The position numbers and the translations under genes were made by a program. This document shows positions 1 through 6,606 of a stretch of DNA of 7,307 nt, in pieces (position 1 is the first letter of the stretch; each line of letters starts with the position of its first letter). This stretch comes from Candidatus Glassbacteria bacterium RIFCSPLOWO2_12_FULL_58_11 (GTDB taxonomy: Bacteria > Gemmatimonadota > Glassbacteria > GWA2-58-10). The stretch is taken from assembly GCA_001780825.1 (NCBI GenBank), contig MFIX01000062.1:1-7307 (forward strand). Reading direction: 5' to 3'. The notes under the pieces were generated by a model, which saw only the letters and a list, made by a program, of their open reading frames with translations, did not search any database and had not been told where the DNA came from.

Positions 1-78
1 CAGGGAGCGGGCGAAGAGCGGGCGGCAAATGCATCCGGGTAAAGCGGAGAAGATAGTCCGGGGGCGGCGAGTTCATTC

Positions 79-107
79 TTGACAGTATTTTCAGGGCCGG
101 GTATAAT
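79..107 (+). promoter_or_regulatory. Consensus sigma70-type promoter
   Basis: The -35 hexamer TTGACA (79-84) and the -10 hexamer TATAAT (102-107) both match the consensus exactly and are separated by the optimal 17 bp. Transcription would start near 113-115, giving a leader of about 60 nt before the ATG at 174. It faces the membrane-anchored hypothetical gene and is the strongest promoter visible in the window. Activity is inferred from sequence only. Confidence 0.85.
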
Positions 108-117
108 ATAATAAGCA

Positions 118-158
118 GCGCCGGAACGGCCCGAAATGTCCCTGGTTTCAGCCGGCGC
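118..158 (+). other. Possible hairpin in the 5' leader
   Basis: GCGCCGG (118-124) is the exact reverse complement of CCGGCGC (152-158), so the leader transcribed from the upstream promoter could fold with a 7-bp GC stem and a 27-nt loop. The loop contains an ATG (136) opening a 17-codon frame that ends at 189, inside the start of the downstream gene. No known riboswitch is recognised and no T-tract follows. In GC-rich DNA such a dyad can arise by chance. Confidence 0.25.
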
Positions 159-173
159 AGAACCAGCGGGTTT

Positions 174-719
174 ATGCCGAGATACATGAACGAAATAAAG
201 ACAGCCGTGGACGATCTGATCGAGGAGACGCGGATGCGTGAACTCGATGACGAGCAGATCGAATGGCGGGTGCGGAAATTTACCGAGATCTGCGAGGAGA
301 CGATTCGGCAGCGGGTCGAAAATACCCGTAAGCGCAACATGCTGATCGAGCGCCTCCAGATCATGAAATGTTTCTACGACCATTCCTCGGTCAAGCAGCC
401 TGCGGCCGGCCTGACAGCCCGGGAGATCGATGAAAGCCAGCGCAACAAGCGCCTGCAGAACATCATCCGCAGAAGGCGGATGGCGCTGGAGATGATCGAG
501 CGGGCGGACCCCGAGGTGGCCCGGGAGATCAACAACAGTCTCGAGACCCTCTTTTCCAGTACCTTACCCGCCGGGCGCCGGGCTTTGATAAAAAGAAACG
601 CCGCTTTTGCGGAGCAGGTCGTCAACCCGCCGCTGAGCGCCCAGAACTGGTATTTCCTCTATTTCAACCTGGTCCTGATGTTTTGCCTGATCGCGGCCAT
701 CGTGCTGGCGGTCAGGTAG
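174..719 (+). CDS. Hypothetical tail-anchored helical protein
   Basis: This 181-residue protein is not recognised. Residues 1-145 are strongly charged and predicted helical, rich in Glu, Arg and Lys, with arginine clusters around 43-60 and 88-104, so coiled-coil or helical-bundle structure is likely. Residues about 159-180 form a single hydrophobic segment at the very C-terminus ending in Arg. With no signal peptide, this suggests a cytoplasmic domain tail-anchored in the inner membrane. It lies about 60 nt downstream of a consensus promoter. The start is uncertain: ATG 174 has only a weak ribosome site (AGCGGG), and an in-frame ATG at 186 is an alternative. The next gene starts 126 bp later, so co-transcription with threonine synthase is possible. 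No catalytic motif is visible, and no function is assigned. Confidence 0.75.
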   Translation: MPRYMNEIKTAVDDLIEETRMRELDDEQIEWRVRKFTEICEETIRQRVENTRKRNMLIERLQIMKCFYDHSSVKQPAAGLTAREIDESQRNKRLQNIIRRRRMALEMIERADPEVAREINNSLETLFSSTLPAGRRALIKRNAAFAEQVVNPPLSAQNWYFLYFNLVLMFCLIAAIVLAVR

Positions 720-845
720 AGGTTTTTATTGACTTACCCCTCCACCCGGATTTAACTTCCCCAAGCTGGACCGCCCGGTTTAAGACTGTCTCCATCGGAC
801 TTTAAAAAGCCAAGAAAATTCCATATTTAAAGAAACTTCACTATT

Positions 846-2213
846 ATGAATCTCCGCTGCTGGTTCCATTGTATCAATCCCGAGTGCGGCGCGCAGTACC
901 CGATTGACCAGGTCATCTACCGCTGCAGCGAATGCGGGAGCCTGCTGGAGGTGGCCCACGACATGGCCGCCCTGCGCAGCCGCAGCGCCCAGGAATGGCG
1001 CGAGCTGTTCGAGCGCCGCTACAAGACGGCGGAATGGCCCTACGGGAGCGGGGTGTGGGGCAAGAAGGAATGGGTCTGCCCGGCCCTGGACAACAATAAC
1101 ATCGTCTCGATGTACGAGGGCGGGACCAACCTGTTCTGGGCCGAGCGCCTGGGCCATCTGATCGGGCTGGACGACCTCTGGATCAAGCTCTGCGGGAACA
1201 GCCACACCGGCAGTTTCAAAGACCTGGGAATGACTGTCCTGGTCTCGATGGTCAAGCAGATGATCGCCGGGGGCGCGGATATCCGGGCGGTGGCCTGCGC
1301 CTCGACCGGCGACACTTCGGCGGCCCTGGCCGCTTATTGCGCCTGCGCCGGCATACCCTCGGTGGTGCTCCTGCCCCGGGGAAAAATTTCCACCGCGCAG
1401 TTGATCCAGCCGATTGCCAACGGGGCGATCACGCTCTGCCTGGATACGGATTTCGATGGCTGCATGGCGGTGGTCAAGGAGTTGACCAAAGAGAAGCGGA
1501 TTTACCTGGCCAACTCGATGAACAGTCTGCGGATCGAGGGGCAAAAAACCGTCTCGATCGAGATCGTCCAGCAGTTCGACTGGCAGGTCCCGGATATCGT
1601 GATCATTCCGGGGGGCAACCTGGGTAATGTCAGCGCGCTGGGCGGCGGCTTTTCGATGATGTACGAGCTGGGCCTGATCCGGAAGCTGCCCCGGATAGTC
1701 TGCGCCCAGAGCGCCAAGGCCAACCCGCTCTACCGGAGTTATCTGACCGGGTTCAGCAGGTTCGAGCCGATGGAGGCGGGCAAGACCCTGGCCAGCGCGA
1801 TCCAGATCGGCAACCCGGTATCGATCAACAAGGCCATCGATGCCCTGAAGAAGTTCAACGGAATAGTGGAGCAGGCCAGCGAGGACGAGCTGGCCAATGC
1901 CTCGGCGATGGCCGACCTTACGGGGCTGTTCAACTGCCCGCATACCGGAGTGGCGCTGGCAGTGGCGCTCAAGCTGCTCAAACGCGGCGAGATTCGCCCC
2001 ACCGACCGCGTGGTGGTGATCTCGACGGCCCACGGCTTGAAATTCGCGGGATTCAAGACCGAGTACCACGAAAGCCGTCTGCCGGAAGTCTCCTCGCGCT
2101 ATGCCAACCAGCCGTTGGAGCTGCCGGCGGATGTCGAGCAGGTGAAAAAGGCCCTCTTCGAGCGGGTCGAGAAAACGCGCGATCTAGAGGTAAACTGGAA
2201 TATCTGGTCCTGA
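846..2213 (+). CDS. thrC: Threonine synthase
   Basis: PLP-dependent enzyme converting O-phospho-L-homoserine to L-threonine, the last step of threonine biosynthesis, in the cytoplasm. The 455-residue length is normal for the family. The N-terminus has a zinc-ribbon-like region with cysteines at 9 and 14, then 27 and 30, as in many threonine synthases of the shorter class. The Schiff-base lysine is K125 in the motif GNSHTGSFKDLGM. The glycine-rich phosphate-binding loop IPGGNLGNV is at about 254-262, and a C-terminal STAHGLKF segment (393-400) matches the family end. ATG 846 has no good Shine-Dalgarno site upstream, but no better in-frame start precedes the zinc ribbon. The EIIA gene begins 51 bp downstream and could share its transcript. 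A related fold-II PLP enzyme is the main alternative, but the overall pattern favours threonine synthase. Confidence 0.93.
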   Translation: MNLRCWFHCINPECGAQYPIDQVIYRCSECGSLLEVAHDMAALRSRSAQEWRELFERRYKTAEWPYGSGVWGKKEWVCPALDNNNIVSMYEGGTNLFWAERLGHLIGLDDLWIKLCGNSHTGSFKDLGMTVLVSMVKQMIAGGADIRAVACASTGDTSAALAAYCACAGIPSVVLLPRGKISTAQLIQPIANGAITLCLDTDFDGCMAVVKELTKEKRIYLANSMNSLRIEGQKTVSIEIVQQFDWQVPDIVIIPGGNLGNVSALGGGFSMMYELGLIRKLPRIVCAQSAKANPLYRSYLTGFSRFEPMEAGKTLASAIQIGNPVSINKAIDALKKFNGIVEQASEDELANASAMADLTGLFNCPHTGVALAVALKLLKRGEIRPTDRVVVISTAHGLKFAGFKTEYHESRLPEVSSRYANQPLELPADVEQVKKALFERVEKTRDLEVNWNIWS

Positions 2214-2264
2214 TTCGTTTCAGAGCGGCATAAAGTCAAAGCATCACACAAGGAAGCGCTGCCT

Positions 2265-2732
2265 ATGCGACTGATGGATTTTATCTCCCGGGAAAACGTG
2301 GCCCCGGATATTAAAGCGCGCAACAAAGAAGAGCTCCTGACCGAGCTGGTGGGGATGCTGCACACCTGCGGCAAGATCGGCGACCCGGCGCCCCTGGTGA
2401 AAAGCCTGCTCGAGCGCGAAAAGATAATGACCACGGGTATCGGCCGGGGAATCGCGGTGCCTCATGCGGTCAGCCCCGAGGTGAAAGATCAGTCGATTAT
2501 CCTGGGCCGGATTCCCGAGGGAGCGGAATACGAATCTCTAGACCGCGCCCCGGTTTATTTCGTTTTTTTGCTGGTCGGCCCTCCGGAAGAGGCCAGCATA
2601 CACTTGAAAACCCTGGCCAGAATAAGCCGCCTCATTCAGCATACGAATTTCGTCGAATCGATCAAAAAGGCCGTCACGGCCGAGGACATTCTTAAAATAC
2701 TGGCCGAGGAAGATGGCAAACACGCGGGCTGA
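2265..2732 (+). CDS. PTS EIIA type-2 (PtsN/fructose-like) domain protein
   Basis: A single-domain, 155-residue EIIA of the fructose/mannitol/PtsN fold. Such proteins accept phosphate from HPr on a histidine and either pass it to a sugar permease or, as PtsN (EIIA-Ntr) does, regulate potassium transport and other processes. The phospho-acceptor is probably H67 in the motif GRGIAVPHA (60-68). A second conserved histidine, H113, lies in the segment IHLKTLARIS. There is no EIIB or EIIC domain and no permease next door, so a regulatory role is more likely than sugar uptake. A site AGGA (2251-2254) lies 10 nt before ATG 2265; ATG 2274 is an alternative start. The gene overlaps the PII-like gene by 20 nt, indicating co-expression. 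Antiporter genes follow, consistent with ion-transport control, which is inference. Confidence 0.88.
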   Translation: MRLMDFISRENVAPDIKARNKEELLTELVGMLHTCGKIGDPAPLVKSLLEREKIMTTGIGRGIAVPHAVSPEVKDQSIILGRIPEGAEYESLDRAPVYFVFLLVGPPEEASIHLKTLARISRLIQHTNFVESIKKAVTAEDILKILAEEDGKHAG

Positions 2733-3078
2733 GCCGCTACTGATGATCCTGGTGCTCAACCACGAGGAGCTCCTGGAGGAGGTCCTCGCCGGTTTCCTGG
2801 AGATCGGTATCGGCGGAGCGACAATCCTGGACAGCATGGGTATGGGCCGGGTCCTGGCTTTCGATATCCCGATATTCGCCGGCCTGCGCGGGGCTCTCGC
2901 CGGAGGAAGGCCACATAACAAGACGATACTCTCCGTGCTGCCGGACCGGGAGACCTACGAGAAGGCGGTCGAGCTGATCGAGGATGTCTGCGGCAGCCTG
3001 CAAGACCCGGGCAACGGGATCGTCTTCGCCCTGCCGCTGCTGGATGCCCGCGGAGTGCTGAACCGGAAACTGGACTGA
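2713..3078 (+). CDS. PII-superfamily (P-II-like) regulatory protein
   Basis: A 121-residue protein with the ferredoxin-like pattern of PII proteins: strand MILVLN (11-16), a helix at about 17-31, strand GATILDS (35-41), a loop at about 42-68, strand NKTILSVL (69-76), helix 78-93, and a C-terminal glycine-containing strand GNGIVFALPL (100-109) resembling the PII nucleotide-site end. Classical PII proteins form trimers that bind ATP/ADP and 2-oxoglutarate and contact transporters or enzymes through a T-loop. Here the loop lacks tyrosine, so GlnB-type uridylylation is not expected. The start ATG 2713 lies inside the EIIA gene; ATG 2743 in the same frame is possible but would cut into the first strand. 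Position between EIIA and two antiporters suggests control of ion transport, as for other transporter-linked PII-like proteins. The ligand is unknown. Confidence 0.72.
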   Translation: MANTRAEPLLMILVLNHEELLEEVLAGFLEIGIGGATILDSMGMGRVLAFDIPIFAGLRGALAGGRPHNKTILSVLPDRETYEKAVELIEDVCGSLQDPGNGIVFALPLLDARGVLNRKLD

Positions 3079-3226
3079 ACCAGCCGTCCCCTCAGCCTGC
3101 AGCATCACCCTCACGGAAGATTCATTTCCTTCAATCAAGCCACTTATACCGATCTTCAAGACTTACTCTGCCAGTTAAAAGCCCCTTGAGAAATCATTCT
3201 ATTTAATGCCTCTCTGGCCTTTTCCC

Positions 3227-3256
3227 TTGCCAAGCCGGGGGACAGAATAGTATAAA
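3227..3256 (+). promoter_or_regulatory. Probable sigma70-type promoter for the antiporter pair
   Basis: TTGCCA (3227-3232) and TATAAA (3251-3256) each match five of six consensus bases and are separated by 18 bp. Transcription would begin near 3263, about 47 nt before the ATG of the first antiporter. It lies in a 231-bp gap after the PII-like gene, so the antiporters could be expressed separately from the EIIA/PII-like genes. No clear intrinsic terminator is seen in this gap, so read-through from upstream is also possible. Confidence 0.55.
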
Positions 3257-3309
3257 TCCCGCGGAACCGCTTTGCGTATTTCCTGAGGGGATGAAACGCC
3301 GGGAGGCCG

Positions 3310-4530
3310 ATGAGCGAGAGCACGCGGACAGTCTTGCTGGTCCTGCTGGTGGGCTTATTCGCCCTGGTCGGCGGGAGATTCATTTTCGGCAGACGGGGGC
3401 GGTCAACGCTATTCCGGGTTACCAGCCTGGCCTATCTGGCGCTTGGATTTATTCTGGGAGAGCGCGGCTGGGGCCTGCTGAGCCGCGGTATGCTGGGTAA
3501 CCTGGAGCCGGTGGTCGGGCTGGCCCTGGGCTGGACCGGCCTGCTGTTCGGCCTGCAGTTCGAGCTTCGCCGTCTGCGGCGCTACCGCGGCCGTTTCGCC
3601 TGGCTCACCCTTTCCCAGTCGCTCTGGACCATCCTCTTGCTGGGCGCCGCGGTTTTGCTGGCGTGGGACCACACGGGTACAGCGGGTGGAAGCCGCTGGC
3701 CGGCGATTCTCCTGCTGGCTCTCGCCGGGGCTGCCGGAAGCCCCGTGGAAACCGCCCTGGCAGTTTCCGCCAGCCTTTCCGTAAGGCGCAAATTCGCCCG
3801 CCTGGCCCACTATGTCAACAGCTTGGATTCCCTGCCGCCGCTCATCTTATTCGGCCTGACCATCGGCTATTTCCACAGCCGGGCCGGGAGCGGGATGACC
3901 GCGGCGCTGGAATGGCTTGCCGCGGCGCTGATGCTCGGGATAGTGCTGGGCCTGCTGTTCAATTCCTACGCCCGGCACCGTCACAGCGAGAACGAGCTGA
4001 CCATGATGATTATCGCCTTTACGGTATTCAGCGCCGGGATCGCCGCCTATCTGAGCCTATCCAGCCTGCTGATCGGCACGGTGACCGGAGTCGTGCTGGC
4101 CAACCTTTTGCCTTCGAGCGAGAGGATTTTCAGGGTCCTGGCGGCGCGTGAAAGGCCGGTCTTGATCGTACTGCTCGTGCTGGTAGGCGCGAACTGGGCT
4201 CCCATCCCGGCCGGGCGCCTGGCTCCCGCGGCCGGGCTGCTGCTGCTGATCCTGGCGGTCCAGCCGCTGGCCAAGCTGAGCGCTTTGGCATTCTGGCGCA
4301 GGTGGCTGGGGAACGAGCTCGAGGGTGCGGGGTGGAGCGCCGGGCTGGCCCTGCTCGGCCAGGGCGGGATGAGCGTGGCCCTGGTAGCCAGTTACCAGAT
4401 CCATTTCGGCGCGGCGGCTGAACCATTGGCAATCAGCCTGGCTCTGGCGCTGGTCGTGGTGGCTGAGGCGCTGGGAGCTTATGCCGCAAGGTTAGCGGTT
4501 ACCGGCGGGGAACGGGAGGAGGCAGAATGA
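3310..4530 (+). CDS. Cation:proton antiporter-like membrane protein (first of pair)
   Basis: A 406-residue integral membrane protein with about 12-13 hydrophobic segments (roughly 7-27, 37-52, 66-84, 101-118, 131-155, 174-190, 199-217, 230-250, 252-266, 282-296, 305-325, 343-362, 371-395). Segment 140-185, with GSPVETALAVSASLS followed by NSLDSLPPL, aligns by eye with the region of Na+/H+ exchangers that carries the ion-binding acidic residue; D173 is the candidate. A GQGGMSVAL motif near the end resembles the last transport helices of the CPA superfamily. It is a divergent member, probably exchanging H+ for Na+ or K+ across the inner membrane. The purine-rich GGGAGG (3301-3306) is only 3 nt from ATG 3310, so the exact start is uncertain. 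Its stop overlaps the next antiporter's start (ATGA), so the two are translationally coupled. Confidence 0.75.
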   Translation: MSESTRTVLLVLLVGLFALVGGRFIFGRRGRSTLFRVTSLAYLALGFILGERGWGLLSRGMLGNLEPVVGLALGWTGLLFGLQFELRRLRRYRGRFAWLTLSQSLWTILLLGAAVLLAWDHTGTAGGSRWPAILLLALAGAAGSPVETALAVSASLSVRRKFARLAHYVNSLDSLPPLILFGLTIGYFHSRAGSGMTAALEWLAAALMLGIVLGLLFNSYARHRHSENELTMMIIAFTVFSAGIAAYLSLSSLLIGTVTGVVLANLLPSSERIFRVLAARERPVLIVLLVLVGANWAPIPAGRLAPAAGLLLLILAVQPLAKLSALAFWRRWLGNELEGAGWSAGLALLGQGGMSVALVASYQIHFGAAAEPLAISLALALVVVAEALGAYAARLAVTGGEREEAE

Positions 4531-5828
4531 GCCGACTTTTCGGATTGCTGGCCCTGGCTCTCTTGATGTTTCTGCTGGTGTCCCTGCCCGCGGCGACAGG
4601 CGGCGCGCCGCTCTCCATGCTGCTGGGTTTCCTGATGCTGGCTGCCTTTGCCTGCGGCAAGCTGGGCAACCGGATCGGCCTGCCGGGGATTACTGGATAC
4701 CTGCTGGCCGGACTGGCCCTGGGACCCTCCTGTTTCGGAGTGCTCAAACAGGAGGCGATTGCTGATCTGACTCTGATCAACAGTTTCGCCCTGACTCTGA
4801 TCGCCCTGACCGCCGGGGGCGAGGTCAATCTTGGAAGGATCAGGAAACGCCTCGTCTCTTTTCTGCTGATCACCTCGACTCAGGTAGTGCTGACATTTAG
4901 CGGAGTCCTGCTATTAATGCTGGCGGCGCTGCATTTTTTCCATGAGGTTTTTTCTCTTGGCTTTAAAGGGCTGCTCGCGGTATCTGCGCTGTTTGCGGTC
5001 ACCGCGATCTCGACAAGCCCCAGCGCCACAATAGCCGTAATAGTTGAAACCAGAGCCAAAGGACCACTCAGCGAGCTTGTTCTGGGGATCACGATAGTCA
5101 AAGATATCCTGGTAATAGTGGCTTTTGCTCTGACTCTCGGAGCGGCGGGACAAATCCTCGGTCAAAATCTGACTGATACAGCGCAGCCTGACCTGCTGGC
5201 ACGGCTTTCCTGGGAAATCGGCGGCTCGATTTTATTTGGATTGGCTCTCGGAATGGGTATTATCGCTTATATGAGGTACGTTTCCGCCGAGATGACGCTT
5301 TTCATAATCGGCCTTAGTTTCTGCAGCTCCACGGCCTCGCAGGCGCTCCATTTTAACGCTCTGCTGGTCTGCATGGTCGCCGGATTGGTGGTAAACAACC
5401 TCTCGAGGCGGGGTGAGGATTTTATCCGGGCAATCGAAAAGGGGTCCCTCCCCCTATATGTGATTTTTTTCGCAATAGCCGGGGCGAGTATCAACCTGGA
5501 AATTCTTTCAAGCGGCTGGAAGCTGGTGGCTATCCTGGTGGCCAGCCGCATCTTTTTCTTCTGGCTCGGCACCTCAGCCGGAGCCGCTCTGGCCAGGGAA
5601 GAACTAAAAATAAGACAAAACCTCTGGCTGGGATTTATCACCCAGGCCGGAATTACACTGGGTATCGCGGTGGTAGTCGCCGAGAATTTTGGAGCACTTG
5701 GAGTTGTTTTCAAGAATCTGGTTATCGGGGCCGTGGCGATCTTCGAGCTGGTAGGACCAGTAGCCTTCAAGTTTGCCCTGGGCCGGGCGGGAGAAATCCC
5801 GCATAAAGGGCGCCCCGTCGCTCGCTGA
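4527..5828 (+). CDS. CPA2-type cation:proton antiporter (second of pair)
   Basis: A 433-residue inner-membrane protein of the Na+/H+ exchanger (CPA2/Kef-NapA-like) fold with about 13 hydrophobic segments. The early motif GLPGITGYLLAGLALGPS (51-68) is the classic CPA2 signature. STSPSATIAVIVET (162-175), then GITIVKDILVIV (187-198), matches the unwound helix and the helix with the essential acidic residue; D193 is the likely proton/cation ligand, preceded by Lys instead of the Asp or Gln of NapA or Kef. The first hydrophobic stretch (4-20), ending in PAATGG, looks like an extra N-terminal helix or signal sequence. No C-terminal TrkA-N domain is present, so nucleotide gating of the Kef type is not expected. 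A good ribosome site (GGAGG 4515-4519, 7 nt spacing) precedes the start, which overlaps the preceding stop. The ion is not determinable. Confidence 0.88.
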   Translation: MSRLFGLLALALLMFLLVSLPAATGGAPLSMLLGFLMLAAFACGKLGNRIGLPGITGYLLAGLALGPSCFGVLKQEAIADLTLINSFALTLIALTAGGEVNLGRIRKRLVSFLLITSTQVVLTFSGVLLLMLAALHFFHEVFSLGFKGLLAVSALFAVTAISTSPSATIAVIVETRAKGPLSELVLGITIVKDILVIVAFALTLGAAGQILGQNLTDTAQPDLLARLSWEIGGSILFGLALGMGIIAYMRYVSAEMTLFIIGLSFCSSTASQALHFNALLVCMVAGLVVNNLSRRGEDFIRAIEKGSLPLYVIFFAIAGASINLEILSSGWKLVAILVASRIFFFWLGTSAGAALAREELKIRQNLWLGFITQAGITLGIAVVVAENFGALGVVFKNLVIGAVAIFELVGPVAFKFALGRAGEIPHKGRPVAR

Positions 5829-6040
5829 TATGGGTGCGCCGGCCTGCACTTTTCTCTCCGCTCAACCGCTTCATTTTCGCTGTCCGCTCAGAACATTCCG
5901 ATCCGCTCCGGTAGAAAAATCAAGCTCAATCGATAAAAGTGTCCACAAAGGATAAATAATATGCTAACTCACCATTAAAACGAATAAAAAGCGATTAAAT
6001 AATAAAAATTTTACGCCATATTATTATATTGCGCACTAAA
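5829..6040. other. AT-rich intergenic spacer
   Basis: From about 5955 the base composition turns sharply AT-rich compared with the flanking genes, with A-tracts and TATTAT/TATATT strings at 6019-6030 that could be part of a promoter for the downstream cassette. No -35/-10 pair with acceptable spacing could be fixed. A five-codon frame (ATG 5961 to TAA 5978, reading MLTHH) has AAAGGA 8 nt upstream but is too short to claim. I see no gene here. Confidence 0.4.
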
Positions 6041-6084
6041 CGGGCTGTCCTCGCTGGATAAAGGGACGGCCCGCTTTTATTTTT
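6041..6084 (+). terminator. Intrinsic (rho-independent) terminator
   Basis: CGGGCTGTCC (6041-6050) pairs with GGACGGCCCG (6064-6073), giving a 10-bp GC-rich stem with one G-U pair and a 13-nt loop, followed by a T-rich run CTTTTATTTTT (6074-6084). It ends 47 nt before the M15 peptidase ATG and begins 212 nt after the antiporter stop. It could close the antiporter transcript, terminate a short leader RNA made from the AT-rich spacer, or insulate the downstream cassette. Confidence 0.85.
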
Positions 6085-6131
6085 AGGCGCAACCTGGAGA
6101 GAGACAATTTCGCATCAGAAGAGAGAGAGAA

Positions 6132-6593
6132 ATGTACCGCACCCCGTATCTGGTATTCAAAAGCGCCCGGCTGGAGAGTGAGTGGTCCGGCGGCGGAACG
6201 CAAAAGGGAGTCGGGCTTCACCCGGCGCTCTATGTGGTTGTGCTGGCCGCGGCCCACTGGCATTACCGCACCCTGGGAAAGCCGGCCGAGCTCACCTGCC
6301 TTCTGCGGACGCCGGAGGAGCAGAAAGCGATCTACCCGGACCGGCGGGATTTCCGCTCGCCCCACGAGTTCGGCCGCGCCGCCGACCTGCGGACCCTCGG
6401 GCTGAGCCCGGAGACCTCCCGCCTCTGGGAGGAATGGCTCAATCTCACGTTCTCCTATCGCGGCAAAGCGGGCGCCAGAACCGCGCTGGTGCACGAAGTC
6501 CATGGCCTGGGCGAGCACCTGCATCTGCAAATCGGACCGCAGGAGGCCGCACCGAAAATGCCGGAAAGTTTTGTCCTTCATTCTGTAACCTGA
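6132..6593 (+). CDS. M15-family zinc D,D-/L,D-peptidase, endolysin-like
   Basis: A 153-residue protein with the zinc-peptidase M15 signature: SPHEFGRAADLR (76-87), giving ligands H78 and D85, and EHLH (128-131), giving a likely catalytic E128 and third ligand H131 (E-x-x-H). The family cleaves D-Ala-containing peptide bonds of peptidoglycan and includes phage endolysins, VanX/VanY and bacterial carboxypeptidases. No signal peptide or cell-wall-binding domain is present, as in phage endolysins that leave through a holin, and a small membrane protein gene follows 13 nt downstream. The purine-rich sequence AAGAGAGAGAGA sits just upstream of ATG 6132. A non-phage role in peptidoglycan turnover cannot be excluded, but the lack of a secretion signal and the neighbours favour a phage-derived origin. 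Confidence 0.82.
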   Translation: MYRTPYLVFKSARLESEWSGGGTQKGVGLHPALYVVVLAAAHWHYRTLGKPAELTCLLRTPEEQKAIYPDRRDFRSPHEFGRAADLRTLGLSPETSRLWEEWLNLTFSYRGKAGARTALVHEVHGLGEHLHLQIGPQEAAPKMPESFVLHSVT

Positions 6594-6606
6594 ACCGGAG
6601 AGCTGA

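Noticed and set aside
1..78. Possible end of an upstream gene
   Set aside because: Frames ending at 42 and 82 are both open from the window edge, but neither can be recognised from so few codons.
729..757. Possible promoter before thrC starting at TTGACT
   Set aside because: The -35 is good, but the sequence 17 bp downstream (TTAACT) matches only three of six -10 bases.
780..2069. A 429-codon open frame on the minus strand across threonine synthase
   Set aside because: It lies entirely antisense to a clear thrC; its translation is low-complexity (many His, Gln, Arg, Asp) with no domain, as expected of GC-rich shadow frames.
5809..5840. Hairpin spanning the stop of the second antiporter
   Set aside because: Five base pairs, a mismatch and three more, with no T-tract after it; not convincing as a terminator.
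5773..5955. A 60-codon + strand frame after the second antiporter
   Set aside because: It starts inside the antiporter gene in another frame, has no ribosome site at normal spacing and encodes no recognisable protein.
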